34,589 nucleotides of DNA, taken from Sciscionella sediminilitoris (GTDB taxonomy: Bacteria; Actinomycetota; Actinomycetes; Mycobacteriales; Pseudonocardiaceae). Within the stretch, counting starts at the first letter, position 1. Every line of letters starts with the position of its first letter. The DNA is taken from NCBI RefSeq assembly GCF_000737195.2, contig NZ_JALM01000033.1, forward strand, positions 1 to 34,589, read 5' to 3'. Position numbers and translations under genes: made by a program. Of this stretch, positions 17,572 through 26,067 are shown one piece after another. The notes under the pieces were generated by a model. The model had not been told where the DNA came from, did not search any database, and worked only from the letters and a program-made list of their open reading frames with translations.

Positions 17572-18180
17572 ATGAGCTCTCCGCCCGGCTCGCCTGACGA
17601 GGGATGGCCAACGGTGCTGAGCCCGACCGAGCTGTCCAACAGCTTCCTCGGCAACCTGATCGAGATCTGTTTCGTCACCCGCGACCACCAGCGCACCATG
17701 GAAGGACTGGTGCGACTGGGAATCGGCCCGTGGCGGATCTACACCTTCGACTCGGAGACCGTCACCCAACGCACCTACCAGGGAGCCGAAGCCGACTGGG
17801 CGATCAAAGTCTGTTTCGCCGATGTCGGGGACATGGCAGTGGAAATCATGCAGCCCCTCTACGGCCCCTCCATCTTCCAGGAATACCTCGACCGGCACGG
17901 CGAAGGCATCCAGCACATCGCGTTCGACGCCGGGGGACGCCCCTGGCAGCAACGACTCGATACCTTCACCGAACGCGGCTTCGCGATGATCCAATCAGGA
18001 CGATTCGCCGACCGTAACGCCTTCGCCTTCTTCGACACCGAGGAAGCAACCGGCACCACCTTCGAAACCTACGACATCCCAGCCGACTTCGTCTGGCCAG
18101 AACCCGAGGCCTGGTTCCCCGGCCCACCGCCGGCCGGGCAACGGCCGCCGGTGCGCGGACAAGGAAGCGGCGACCGGTAA
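17572..18180 (+). CDS. VOC/glyoxalase-fold protein
   Basis: A 202-residue protein of the vicinal-oxygen-chelate fold, similar to methylmalonyl-CoA epimerase-type glyoxalase_4 domains. It has IEICFVTRDHQRTMEGLVRL near residue 25, a central VEIMQP with the acidic metal ligand position near 90, and GIQHIAFDA with His near 113. The C-terminal PE/PP-rich tail is low-complexity. I chose ATG at 17572, with AGAAAGG eight bases upstream, over the in-frame GTG three codons before. It follows the quinone-oxidoreductase gene and is probably under the same TetR control; substrate unknown. Confidence 0.8.
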   Translation: MSSPPGSPDEGWPTVLSPTELSNSFLGNLIEICFVTRDHQRTMEGLVRLGIGPWRIYTFDSETVTQRTYQGAEADWAIKVCFADVGDMAVEIMQPLYGPSIFQEYLDRHGEGIQHIAFDAGGRPWQQRLDTFTERGFAMIQSGRFADRNAFAFFDTEEATGTTFETYDIPADFVWPEPEAWFPGPPPAGQRPPVRGQGSGDR

Positions 18181-18276
18181 TCACACCTCGACGCCGGGAC
18201 CCGACGTGAACCGGCCCACGAGCGCGGCACCGGGCATCGGTGTACTCAAGGCGTCGTCGCGCTGGTATCTGCGTGC

Positions 18277-19392
18277 TCAGACGAGTTCGAGGTCTTTGAT
18301 GTCGGCGAGTGGGGTGAGCAGATCCGCGACCGGTCGTGTGCTGACCTCGCGTCCTTCCCGGGCGGCGTGGACCCAATCGCGATCGGCGAGAGCGGGCTTG
18401 CCCAGGGTCACGATGTCCGCGATCCCGGAGGCGAGGACCGATCGGGCGGTATCAGGGTCGGTCAAACCCCCGTTCGCCAGGACCGTCGTACCGCTGTGTC
18501 GTTTCGCGTGTTCGGCGAGCGTAGCGGGACTGTCGTCGAACGCCGCCGCGGTCGCCTCGGGTTCGGTGGTGTGCAGGTAATGCAGTCCGGTCCGCCCGAG
18601 GACCCCGAACACGGTTTCGGCGTCCTTGCTTTCACCTGCCCACCGGTGCGCGGGGTCGCTGACTTTGGTCTGCGAGATCCGCATGCCCACCGTGGCCTCG
18701 GAACCCACGGCCTGCAACACGTCGTCGCAGAGCTCGACAGCCAGGCGGAGGCGGTTCTCCAGGCTGCCGCCGTAGTGGTCGGCCCGCTGGTTGGTGTAGT
18801 CGGTGAGGAATTGGTCGATGAGATACCCGTTGGCGCCGTGCAGTTCCACCCCGTCGAAGCCAACCCTGACCGCCCGACGCGCCGCCGCAACGAATCCGCG
18901 ACGGATCTCGGTGATCTCGTCCAGGGTCAGTGCACGTGGTGTCCGGAACGTGCCACTGCCTCGGTAGAAGCTGAGCTGCCGGCCACGCGGGACGATGGCC
19001 GAGGGGCCTACGGTGTCGTCCCTGTGACGGTTTCCCTGGCTTTGCCCTCCCGCGTGCATGAGCTGGGCGATGATCGCCCCCTCGGCTCCGTGTACGGCAC
19101 CGACGACTTCGCTCCAGGACTGTGCCTGTTCGCTGGTGGCCAGTCCAGGCTGGTTCCAATAGCCCTGGCTGTGTTCGGCATCCGGATACAGTCCCTCGGT
19201 GATGACCAGACCGAAACCACCGCGCACGAACCGCGCGTAATAACCGGCGATCCGACCGGTCGCCGCACCATCGCTGGTGGCACTGATCCGGGTCATGGGC
19301 GCCACCGCGACTCTGTTCGCCAGCGTGACACCGCCGACGGTGACGGGCATGAACAACGGATCAGCGGTACCGGCAGATGTTTCTGGATGCAT
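18277..19392 (-). CDS. Old-yellow-enzyme family NADH:flavin oxidoreductase
   Basis: A 371-residue FMN-dependent ene-reductase. Seen: FMPVTVGGVTLANRVAVAPM at the N-terminus, AQLMHAGGQS near 105, the substrate-binding HGANGYLIDQFL (HxxN pair) near 180, and NQRADHYGGSLENRLRL near 198-214. It reduces activated C=C bonds of enones, quinones or nitro compounds with NAD(P)H. The start ATG at 19392 has AGGA directly against it, a poor spacing; ATG at 19350 is another choice but has no ribosome site. A Cys-rich upstream extension of the frame to 19485 is not supported. It follows RidA on the same strand after 179 bases. Confidence 0.9.
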   Translation of the reverse strand: MHPETSAGTADPLFMPVTVGGVTLANRVAVAPMTRISATSDGAATGRIAGYYARFVRGGFGLVITEGLYPDAEHSQGYWNQPGLATSEQAQSWSEVVGAVHGAEGAIIAQLMHAGGQSQGNRHRDDTVGPSAIVPRGRQLSFYRGSGTFRTPRALTLDEITEIRRGFVAAARRAVRVGFDGVELHGANGYLIDQFLTDYTNQRADHYGGSLENRLRLAVELCDDVLQAVGSEATVGMRISQTKVSDPAHRWAGESKDAETVFGVLGRTGLHYLHTTEPEATAAAFDDSPATLAEHAKRHSGTTVLANGGLTDPDTARSVLASGIADIVTLGKPALADRDWVHAAREGREVSTRPVADLLTPLADIKDLELV

Positions 19393-19571
19393 TCCTTGAT
19401 CACTTTCGTGTCTTCGAACTCGAACCAATCGAGTAACGGGACATTCGGACGGACAGCAGTTCCCGCAACGGCCGCACACCGGCAATCCGTGCCCTCGACA
19501 GCGCGCACCCCGGCGTGCCGCGCAGCCGTCACCTCACCACTTGCCGACCGCAAGCTGTGCGCAGGGCACGG

Positions 19572-19961
19572 TTATCGGGCGATCGCGATCGCGTCGATCT
19601 CCACCAGCCAGTCAGGCTGCGCGAGCCCAGCCACCTGCAACAGCGTGTCGGCCGGGTACGGTTCGGTGAAATACTCGCCACGCAGGCGGACGATCTGGTC
19701 GAGGTAGCTCATGTCGGTGACCATGATGGTCACCTTCACGACATCGGCGAGACTTCCACCGGCCTGGCCGAGCACTGTTGCCAGGTTCTGAAACGCCCTG
19801 CGCGCCTGGGTTTCGAAATCACCGGCACCGACGGTGTGACCGTGCTCGTCGATCCCTGCCTGACCGGAGACGAACACCAGACCGTTGGCCTTGATCGCCA
19901 GCGAGATGCGGTAGGGCTCATACCAGTCCGGGTCGTGTTCCACACGTTCAATCGAAGTCAT
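19572..19961 (-). CDS. RidA/YjgF/UK114-family protein lacking the deaminase Arg
   Basis: A 129-residue Rid-superfamily protein, normally a trimer. Family patterns: LVFVSGQAGID near residues 28-38, QARRAFQNLATVL near 52-64, VVKVTIMVTDM near 74-84, and LVEIDAIAIAR at the C-terminus. In RidA the catalytic Arg lies in a PAR-S-x-V-E-V segment; here the segment reads YPADTLLQV, with Asp at that place, so 2-aminoacrylate/imine deaminase activity is doubtful and it belongs to one of the other Rid subgroups. It is divergent from the HxlR regulator and upstream of the OYE gene. Confidence 0.88.
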   Translation of the reverse strand: MTSIERVEHDPDWYEPYRISLAIKANGLVFVSGQAGIDEHGHTVGAGDFETQARRAFQNLATVLGQAGGSLADVVKVTIMVTDMSYLDQIVRLRGEYFTEPYPADTLLQVAGLAQPDWLVEIDAIAIAR

Positions 19962-20008
19962 ACCGAAAGCCTCGGCCTTATACTCACAAATGGCAAGTAC
20001 TGTCTTTT

Positions 20009-20035
20009 TTGACCTGTACTATCAGAATGTATAGT
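20009..20035 (+). promoter_or_regulatory. Promoter of the HxlR gene with overlapping ACTAT-N8-ATAGT operator
   Basis: TTGACC at 20009-20014 and TATAGT at 20030-20035 with a 15-base spacer form a sigma-A-like promoter for the HxlR gene. ACTAT (20018-20022) and ATAGT (20031-20035), separated by eight bases, form an inverted repeat overlapping spacer and -10. This arrangement resembles the TACTAT...ATAGTA boxes bound by the HxlR-family repressor YodB, so autoregulation is likely. A second AGTAC...GTACT pair (19996-20000 and 20016-20020) is also present, toward the RidA gene. Confidence 0.55.
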
Positions 20036-20057
20036 GACGAACTCCAGGGAGGTTCGA

Positions 20058-20495
20058 GTGCACCCTCGCATCAACGACGTAGCAGAAGAATGCACGGTCG
20101 AAGCCGCACTGGAGGTCCTCGGCGGCAAATGGAAGCTCGTCATCCTGCGACACCTCCTGGAGGGCACCAAGCGATTCGGTGAGCTCGACAGGGCCCTTCC
20201 CGGCATCACCGCGAGAATGCTGACCCGGCAACTGCGCGAACTGGAGACCGATGGCCTGGTGCTGCGCACCGTGCACCAGCAGGTACCACCCAAGGTCGAG
20301 TACTCCGTCACCGCAATCGGCGAGAGCCTGCGCACCATCACCGACCAACTCGAACAATGGGGCCGTACCTACCGGGCATGGGAACGCACCCTGCACGACG
20401 ACACCAGCGGCCCGGGCGCGGAGGACGGCGCCTCCCCACACGACCGAAACGCCGGCAACAAGAGCCGGGGCGTCAGGCCCGCAGCGAAGCGATGA
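20058..20495 (+). CDS. HxlR-family winged-helix regulator with N-terminal Cys
   Basis: A 145-residue MarR/HxlR-type repressor. The signature CTVEAALEVLGGKWKLVILR occupies about residues 12-31, followed by RFGELDRALPGITARMLTRQ and the wing VPPKVEYSVT. Cys12 stands at the start of helix 1, where quinone- and diamide-sensing relatives such as YodB and HypR carry their redox Cys. GTG at 20058 is preceded by GGAGG five bases away; the earlier in-frame GTG at 20034 lies within the -10 element and is rejected. It is divergent from the RidA-OYE pair and I infer that it controls them in response to electrophiles. Its end overlaps the convergent MmgE/PrpD gene by 23 bases. Confidence 0.9.
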   Translation: MHPRINDVAEECTVEAALEVLGGKWKLVILRHLLEGTKRFGELDRALPGITARMLTRQLRELETDGLVLRTVHQQVPPKVEYSVTAIGESLRTITDQLEQWGRTYRAWERTLHDDTSGPGAEDGASPHDRNAGNKSRGVRPAAKR

Positions 20496-21816
20496 ACGTC
20501 CGCATATCGGTTTCCGCACCCAGTTCGGCCACCGCATGGACGATCCTCCCGGCGCGATCGGCGCCGTACACCGGCTCGGCCAGACCGGTGAACTTCCCGC
20601 GCAGTGCCGCGTCGCCGATCCAGTTGTCCGGTTCGCCGAGTGGCAACGGGACCGATTCGGTGTATTCCTGATCGTGGATCCGTGCTGTCACCACGGTTTC
20701 GTGCGCGGACAGATCCCCGACCTCGGTGCTGATCCGGTCGGTCATCGCAGTCAGATCCGCTGCGCCGATACGCTGGTAGCTCTGCCAGTCCAGTTTCCCG
20801 TCCAGCCAGGCAGCCGCGACCTGGAAGTACACGCTGAACTGCGCGTCGACCGACCCCTGTGGGCGTAGCTTGGCCGCAACGGGCTCGCCGACGATCTTCA
20901 TCGCGGTGGGAGAAAGATCGATCCGGATTTCCGCTTGTGCGCGTTCGGTTTCCGGCGCCCGAGCCCGGAGCGCGAGCGCGGCGTCGACGGCGGCATGGGT
21001 GAACCTGCAGGACGGGTACGGCTTGATCGCGGTCTCCAGCAGCGTCCACGTCTCGCCGAGCCCTTCGATCAGCGCGGCGGGATTGGGATCATCACTGTAT
21101 CCGCGCAACAGACCGTACTGTCCGTCGATGGCATCGGCGGCCCCGCGCACGCCCGCTCCCGCGAGTGTGGCGCACACCAGCGCGTCGTGCGCGGCGAATC
21201 CGGGGTGCAGCCGCTTGTTCCATGCCCCGTTCGCCAGGTACTGCATGGTTCCTGCGGCTTTGCTCAGCGCGAGCCCGAACGCGTGCTCCACTGTTTCCTT
21301 GCCGAACGAACGCAGCCGGGCGATCGCCGCGACAGCCCCGAAAATCCCCGAGGTCGAGGTCAGATGGAAACCGCGATCGTAACTACTTGCCCCGACCGCG
21401 GCACCAACCCGGCAGCTCACCTCATAGCCGACGGCGAGCGCCTCGAGGAAGGCAGACCCATCCGCTCCGGTGCGCTCGGCCTCAGCAAGCGCTGCCGAGA
21501 TGACCGGCGCACCGGGATGCCCGACCTGGAGATGGTTGGTGTCATCGAAATCGAGGGAATGCGCGTAACAGCCGTTGAGCAGCGCGGCGTACTGACTGCG
21601 GTAGCCGCGCGGTTCGCCGATCACCGTCGCGGAGCCATCACCGGGGTCGAGCGCATCGACAGCGGCGCGCACGGCGAGCACGTTCTCCGCGTGATTCGAG
21701 GCGAACGCCGAAATCCCGATGTAGTCGAGAACCAGATCGCGCAGCCGGGGCAGGACCAGTTCGGGAAGTCGCAACTCACTCGTCGTGAACTCGGCCAGTT
21801 TCGCGGTCGCGGACAT
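20473..21816 (-). CDS. MmgE/PrpD-family dehydratase or decarboxylase
   Basis: A 447-residue member of the MmgE/PrpD superfamily, which includes 2-methylcitrate dehydratase and cis-aconitate decarboxylase. Seen: LRDLVLDYIGISAFAS near 25-40, NGCYAHSLDFDDTNHLQVGHPGAPVI near 80-105 with the conserved active-site DFDDTN and HPG, and a C-terminal domain with KPYPSCRFTHAAVDA near 275. ATG at 21816 with GGAG four bases upstream is chosen; the frame runs 12 codons further and would overlap the MFS gene. It is the last gene of a six-gene unit for unsaturated or branched dicarboxylates, so it may dehydrate, decarboxylate or isomerise the imported acid. Confidence 0.88.
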   Translation of the reverse strand: MSATAKLAEFTTSELRLPELVLPRLRDLVLDYIGISAFASNHAENVLAVRAAVDALDPGDGSATVIGEPRGYRSQYAALLNGCYAHSLDFDDTNHLQVGHPGAPVISAALAEAERTGADGSAFLEALAVGYEVSCRVGAAVGASSYDRGFHLTSTSGIFGAVAAIARLRSFGKETVEHAFGLALSKAAGTMQYLANGAWNKRLHPGFAAHDALVCATLAGAGVRGAADAIDGQYGLLRGYSDDPNPAALIEGLGETWTLLETAIKPYPSCRFTHAAVDAALALRARAPETERAQAEIRIDLSPTAMKIVGEPVAAKLRPQGSVDAQFSVYFQVAAAWLDGKLDWQSYQRIGAADLTAMTDRISTEVGDLSAHETVVTARIHDQEYTESVPLPLGEPDNWIGDAALRGKFTGLAEPVYGADRAGRIVHAVAELGAETDMRTFIASLRA

Positions 21817-21826
21817 GTCACTCCGA

Positions 21827-23164
21827 TCAGATCGTGTCGAGTTGCCTGGCATTGGTGCGGGGTCCGAACACTGCGACCCCGATGCTCATCGCGAGAATGA
21901 GCAGCGCGCAGACGCCGAAGAGGGCACCGGCGCCGAAGGCATACAGCAACGGAAGCGTGATGAACGGGAACACGGCGGAAACCAGGCGGGACAAGGAATA
22001 TGTTCGTCCTGCCGCCGTGCTGCGCACCGAGGTCGGGAACAGTTCAGGCGTATAGGAATGGCTGAGGTTGCCCATGATCACGTTGAACACGTTGAGCGCC
22101 GTACCGGCCAGCACCACCAGCCATGCCGAACTGGCGAGGCCGAAGAGCGCACCGCTCGCGGCGACCAGAACCGAGGAGATCACCAGCAGATGCTTGCGCT
22201 GGAAGCGTTCGGCGAACAATACGACCAGTGCGGCACCGATCGGATAGCCGCTGGCCGTCGCTGCCGTATAGCCAAGCGAGTGCAGGACGCTGAATCCCTT
22301 GTGTATCAACACCAGTGGCGCGATGCTGGAGAAGCCGAGCACCCCGATCGTCTGGCAGGCCCAGATCAGGCAGGCCAGCAGTGTCCGGCCGAGCAGCGGG
22401 CGGCGAAGCAGCTTCGGGCGTTCCTGCGCCTCCGCGGTGGACACGGGGTCCGGCTCGGCGGGAAGCGCATCACCGCCGATCTTGCGCAGTACCATGAGCG
22501 CCTCAGCCCGTCTGCCCTTGGCGGCCAGCCACCGTGGTGACTCACTGAGGCCCCGTCTGGTGAACCAGACCAGGACGGCGCCGAGCGCGCTGATGATCAG
22601 CAGCCACCGCCAGCTTTCCAGGCCCACCAGCAGACGCGGCAGGTTCGCGGCCAGCAGCGCCGAGATCGGCATGGCGAGCCAGCCGATGAAATAGCAAACC
22701 CCGACCAGCAGCCCGCGCCGCGCGGCCGGTACGAGCTCGGCGAGATAGGTGTCGACGAGTACCAGTTCGGCGCCGAGCCCGATGCCGACGATCACCCGCA
22801 GCACTACGAACACCGTCAGAGTCGGGGAAAGCGTGCACAGCAGCGAGAATCCTGCGTAGGCGAGCAGATTGATCTGGAACATCTTGCGCCGGCCGAACCG
22901 ATCCGAAAGGGGGGCGAGCACTAGCGCGCCGATCAGCTCCCCGACGAACGCCGAGCCGATCACCATCGACTTGTCCAGTGTGGTTTCCGCCCATGGGGAC
23001 GGGATCAGTGTGACAAGCAGGCTGCCGAGCCCGACCTCGAAGAAGTTGAAGAAGGTACCGATCCCCATCAGGGCGACGACGCGCCGATGCCATGAGCCGA
23101 CCGGTAAGCGATCCAGATTCGCGGCGATTTCCGCGGATTCACTGCGCATCGGCGACGTTGCCAT
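21827..23164 (-). CDS. MFS transporter, sugar-porter/metabolite:H+ symporter-like
   Basis: A 445-residue major facilitator with 12 predicted membrane helices. The signature LAPLSDRFGRRKMF in the 2-3 loop, RVIVGIGLGAEL in helix 4, ESPRWLAAKGR before the central loop, and TPELFPTSVRSTAAG in the C-terminal half are typical of the sugar-porter and aromatic/organic-acid symporter families. ATG at 23164 has GGGAG five bases upstream. It lies 16 bases after the PrpF-like gene and ten before MmgE/PrpD, so it is part of the operon and probably imports the acid the enzymes break down. Confidence 0.9.
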   Translation of the reverse strand: MATSPMRSESAEIAANLDRLPVGSWHRRVVALMGIGTFFNFFEVGLGSLLVTLIPSPWAETTLDKSMVIGSAFVGELIGALVLAPLSDRFGRRKMFQINLLAYAGFSLLCTLSPTLTVFVVLRVIVGIGLGAELVLVDTYLAELVPAARRGLLVGVCYFIGWLAMPISALLAANLPRLLVGLESWRWLLIISALGAVLVWFTRRGLSESPRWLAAKGRRAEALMVLRKIGGDALPAEPDPVSTAEAQERPKLLRRPLLGRTLLACLIWACQTIGVLGFSSIAPLVLIHKGFSVLHSLGYTAATASGYPIGAALVVLFAERFQRKHLLVISSVLVAASGALFGLASSAWLVVLAGTALNVFNVIMGNLSHSYTPELFPTSVRSTAAGRTYSLSRLVSAVFPFITLPLLYAFGAGALFGVCALLILAMSIGVAVFGPRTNARQLDTI

Positions 23165-23180
23165 GCGTACTCCCGTTGGC

Positions 23181-24317
23181 TCAGAAGGTGGAACGCGGAT
23201 AGTAGGCGGTAGCGTCCATCAGACGCCGCGCCGTTCGGCTGAACCCGAGCAGTCCGAAGTGGTCAGGCGAGCCCTCGACGCGCACCGGGGTAATGCCCGA
23301 GGGGTGCCCGGCAAGCAACAGGCCATCCGCACGGTTGGCGCTGATCTTTCCCGGTACCGAGTCTGGCACCCTTGACGCGGCGGCGAGGCAGATCGATGCG
23401 GTACCGGCGATGCTTTCGTGCAGCCGGTTCATGAACAGTAGACGGATCCGCAGATCCATGTCCCGCGCGGCGATATCGGCTCCGTTGAGCGTCTCGTAGT
23501 CCGCCGGAGCCGCGACCAGTCCGGCAAGCGGGATGCCAGGTGACTGCCTGTCCACCGCACGCCAGTCGGCGCAGAGACCGGCGAGCACGGCGGCCCGGCC
23601 ACGCAGTTCGCGCACCCGGTCGATGAGCGCGGTGTTCTCGTTGATCTCCGCGCTGAGTTCGCTACCGGTGAGCCCGAAGTCTTCGGCGTTCGCCCAGACC
23701 GCGGGGTTACCGGCATCGCAGATGGTCACGGCAACGCGCGTTCCGTCGGACAGTTCGATGTCATCGACCGGGTTCCCGGTCGGCAGCAGTTTGCCGGTCT
23801 TGGCGCCGACGGTACCGCTCCAGTCCATCACGATCTCCGCGCCGGTACCGGGCACGCCCGGCAACGCGAAGTCACCATCCACTTTGGACTTCCCGTCCTC
23901 GACGGGCACGTGCGCCACCAGTTTTTTCCCGGTGTTGGTGTTGTGGATCCGCACTACGGTGATCCCGTCGACGGCCGGAACGATCCCCTCGTCGATCGCG
24001 AACGGCCCTACCCCGGACGAGATGTTGCCGCAGTTGCCGTTGTACCCGATCTCGTCATCGCCGATCGAGACCTGCGCGAAGGTGTAGTCCACATCGGCAT
24101 CATCCCTTGTGGACGGTGCGATGATCGCCACCTTCGATGTGATCGGACGGGAACCGCCGAGCCCGTCGATCTGCAGTACGTCCGGGGTGCCCATCAGCCG
24201 TTTGAGCAGCCGGTCCCGTCGTGGTCCAGATGCGGGCAGATCGGATTCGTGGAAATACAGGCCCTTGCTCGTGCCGCCGCGCATGAGCACGCATCGGACC
24301 GTTTCCTGGTCGGACAT
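23181..24317 (-). CDS. PrpF-family isomerase (aconitate/methylitaconate/oxalomesaconate type)
   Basis: A 378-residue protein of the PrpF/DUF453 fold (double diaminopimelate-epimerase-like). It has the signature CVLMRGGTSKGLYF at the N-terminus, GLGGSRPITSKVA near 52, YNGNCGNISSGVGPFA near 92-107 with an active-site-like Cys, and NPVDDIELSDG. Known members are cofactor-free isomerases of unsaturated tri- and dicarboxylates: PrpF (2-methylaconitate), methylitaconate delta-isomerase of Eubacterium barkeri, and 4-oxalomesaconate tautomerase. ATG at 24317 has GAAAGG six bases upstream; ATG at 24323, overlapping the LeuD-like stop, is the alternative. Position between hydratase genes and the transporter supports a double-bond shift of the imported acid. 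Confidence 0.92.
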   Translation of the reverse strand: MSDQETVRCVLMRGGTSKGLYFHESDLPASGPRRDRLLKRLMGTPDVLQIDGLGGSRPITSKVAIIAPSTRDDADVDYTFAQVSIGDDEIGYNGNCGNISSGVGPFAIDEGIVPAVDGITVVRIHNTNTGKKLVAHVPVEDGKSKVDGDFALPGVPGTGAEIVMDWSGTVGAKTGKLLPTGNPVDDIELSDGTRVAVTICDAGNPAVWANAEDFGLTGSELSAEINENTALIDRVRELRGRAAVLAGLCADWRAVDRQSPGIPLAGLVAAPADYETLNGADIAARDMDLRIRLLFMNRLHESIAGTASICLAAASRVPDSVPGKISANRADGLLLAGHPSGITPVRVEGSPDHFGLLGFSRTARRLMDATAYYPRSTF

Positions 24318-24319
24318 CG

Positions 24320-24820
24320 TCATCCTTTCGCCGGCCGGAGTTTGCCGTCCAGTTCGAGCTGCCGGAAAAGCCCTCCTGCGTCGAGCACCGCACGCAGCAG
24401 TTCGGGCAACGGCGCGATCGGATGGACCGTTTCACCGGCGCGCAGGTTGCCTTCGGCGAGATCGATCAGCACCGTCTCCCCCTCGCCGATCAGGCTGGTC
24501 GCCGATGGCAGCGTCGCAGCGGGAAGGCCGTAGTTGATGCAGTTGCGGAAAAACAGGCTGTTGAACTGCTCCGCGACCAGTGCGGCGATGCCGAGTTCCC
24601 GGAACAGCAAGGGAACCGGCCTGCTCGAGCCGAGTCCGAAATTGCGCCCGGCCACGACGATGTCCCCCGGACGTACGAGCTGCGGCCATTCCGGCCTGCT
24701 CGCGTGGAACATGTGCCGTGCCGCTTCTTCGATCGGCAGCCGCATCGCGAAGCCCGGGTACATGTCGTCGGTGTTGATCCCATCACCGAACACCCACGCC
24801 CTGCCGCTGATCCGGTTCAC
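24320..24820 (-). CDS. LeuD-like small subunit of an aconitase-superfamily hydratase
   Basis: A 166-residue swivel-domain subunit. Seen: GRAWVFGDGINTDDMYPGF near residues 7-25, VVAGRNFGLGSSRPVPLLFR near 56-75 with the conserved GSSR active-site loop, and LFFRNCINYGLP near 89-100. It pairs with the LeuC-like protein encoded just upstream to hydrate or dehydrate a substituted malate/maleate (isopropylmalate, citraconate, dimethylmaleate or homoaconitate type). The start is GTG at 24820, overlapping the LeuC-like stop by four bases (GTGA) with GGGAGG before it; the long frame upstream is only a shadow. No leuA or leuB is near, so leucine synthesis is unlikely. Confidence 0.92.
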   Translation of the reverse strand: MNRISGRAWVFGDGINTDDMYPGFAMRLPIEEAARHMFHASRPEWPQLVRPGDIVVAGRNFGLGSSRPVPLLFRELGIAALVAEQFNSLFFRNCINYGLPAATLPSATSLIGEGETVLIDLAEGNLRAGETVHPIAPLPELLRAVLDAGGLFRQLELDGKLRPAKG

Positions 24821-26067
24821 GCGGCCACCTCCCGCACATCGCTGATGGCGCCCCGGATCGCGGAGGCGGCCACCGTCGCCGGTGAGGCCATGTACACCTC
24901 GGCCTCCGTACTTCCCATGCGCCCCTTGAAGTTCCGGGTGCTCGCGGTGATGCACACCTCGCCAGCTGCCAGAGTGCCCATGTGATAGCCGAAACAGGCC
25001 CCACAGGTCGGGTTGGTGACCGTCGCCCCCGCCTCGACGAGGTCGGCGAGCAGGCCTCGCTTGGACGCCTCGAGGTAGATCTGCTGGCTCGCCGGGGTGA
25101 CGATCAGCCGCGTTCCACTGGCGACCTGTTGTCCTTTCAGGATCTCCGCGGCGACCTCGAGATCGGCGAGCTGTCCGTTCGCGCAGGAGCCGATGAACGC
25201 CTGGTCTATCCTGGTACCGGCGAGCTCCCCGACCGGTCCGGCGTTCTCGATCACGGTGCCCGGCCTGGCGACCATCGGCGAGATGCCGCTCAGCCCGATC
25301 CCGCGCACCGCAGAGTATTCGGCGTCCTCGTCCGGCCACACCGGTGCCGGTTCGGCATCCGGCACCGCGGCAGCGACATAGTCCAGGCAGCGCTGGTCGG
25401 CCGGGAAAATCGTGAAGTCCGCGCCGATCTCGGCTCCCTGGGTCGCGATGGTCCGCCGGTCGGTCATCGGCAGTTCGGCAAGGCCAGGACCGCCGAACTC
25501 GACGGCGTGCCCCGTTGCGTCGCCGTACTGACCCGCGATGTGCAGGAAGATGTCTTTTCCGTTGACCCACGGGCTTTTCCGCCCGCTGAGGGCATAGTGG
25601 ACGGTGGGGGGAACCTGATGCCAGGTCCGCCCGGTGCATACGATCTGGAGCACCTCGGCGGGGCCGAGCCCGCGCGCCGCCGCACCGACGGCGCCGGCCG
25701 CGCAGGTGTGCGAATCGGTGCAGGCGACCACCCAGCCCGGCCTGGCGAGCCCCTGTTCGGCGAGTACCTGGTGGACGATGCCGTGCCGTCCCAGGTCGAA
25801 CAGCTTCCGGATGCCGTGTTCGGCGGCGAAGGCTCGCGCCCTGCGGCCGGATTCCGCATCGCGTATCGACGGGGCGGGGACAGCGTGGTCGAACACGATC
25901 GCGATCCGGTCCGGATCCGCGACGCTGACCACATCGGCGAGCCGGTCATGGGCGAACTGGATGTCGATCAGCGCGGTCAGGTCCACCTCGCAAACGACGA
26001 TCTCCCCGATTTCCGCGCGCCCGCCCGATGCCCGGCCGAGTACCTTCTGGATCAGCGTCTCACGCAT
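24817..26067 (-). CDS. LeuC-like large [4Fe-4S] subunit of an aconitase-superfamily hydratase
   Basis: A 416-residue large subunit of the 3-isopropylmalate dehydratase/homoaconitase group. The three cluster ligands are present: Cys295 in GSCANG, and Cys355 and Cys358 in TCGAC. Also seen are FDHAVPAP near 59-66 and TDSHTCAAGAVG near 117-128, where substrate-binding His and Ser lie. It acts with the LeuD-like protein encoded next. ATG at 26067 is chosen; it overlaps the lyase stop by eight bases. Homologues include the dimethylmaleate hydratase DmdA; family alone does not fix the substrate, but the adjacent lyase implies that it makes a substituted malate. Confidence 0.93.
   Translation of the reverse strand: MRETLIQKVLGRASGGRAEIGEIVVCEVDLTALIDIQFAHDRLADVVSVADPDRIAIVFDHAVPAPSIRDAESGRRARAFAAEHGIRKLFDLGRHGIVHQVLAEQGLARPGWVVACTDSHTCAAGAVGAAARGLGPAEVLQIVCTGRTWHQVPPTVHYALSGRKSPWVNGKDIFLHIAGQYGDATGHAVEFGGPGLAELPMTDRRTIATQGAEIGADFTIFPADQRCLDYVAAAVPDAEPAPVWPDEDAEYSAVRGIGLSGISPMVARPGTVIENAGPVGELAGTRIDQAFIGSCANGQLADLEVAAEILKGQQVASGTRLIVTPASQQIYLEASKRGLLADLVEAGATVTNPTCGACFGYHMGTLAAGEVCITASTRNFKGRMGSTEAEVYMASPATVAASAIRGAISDVREVAA

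Noticed and set aside
19393-19485. Cys-rich N-terminal extension of the OYE protein (CGRCGNCC)
   Set aside because: It precedes the usual OYE start, has no ribosome site, and OYE proteins do not carry it; taken as a chance open frame.
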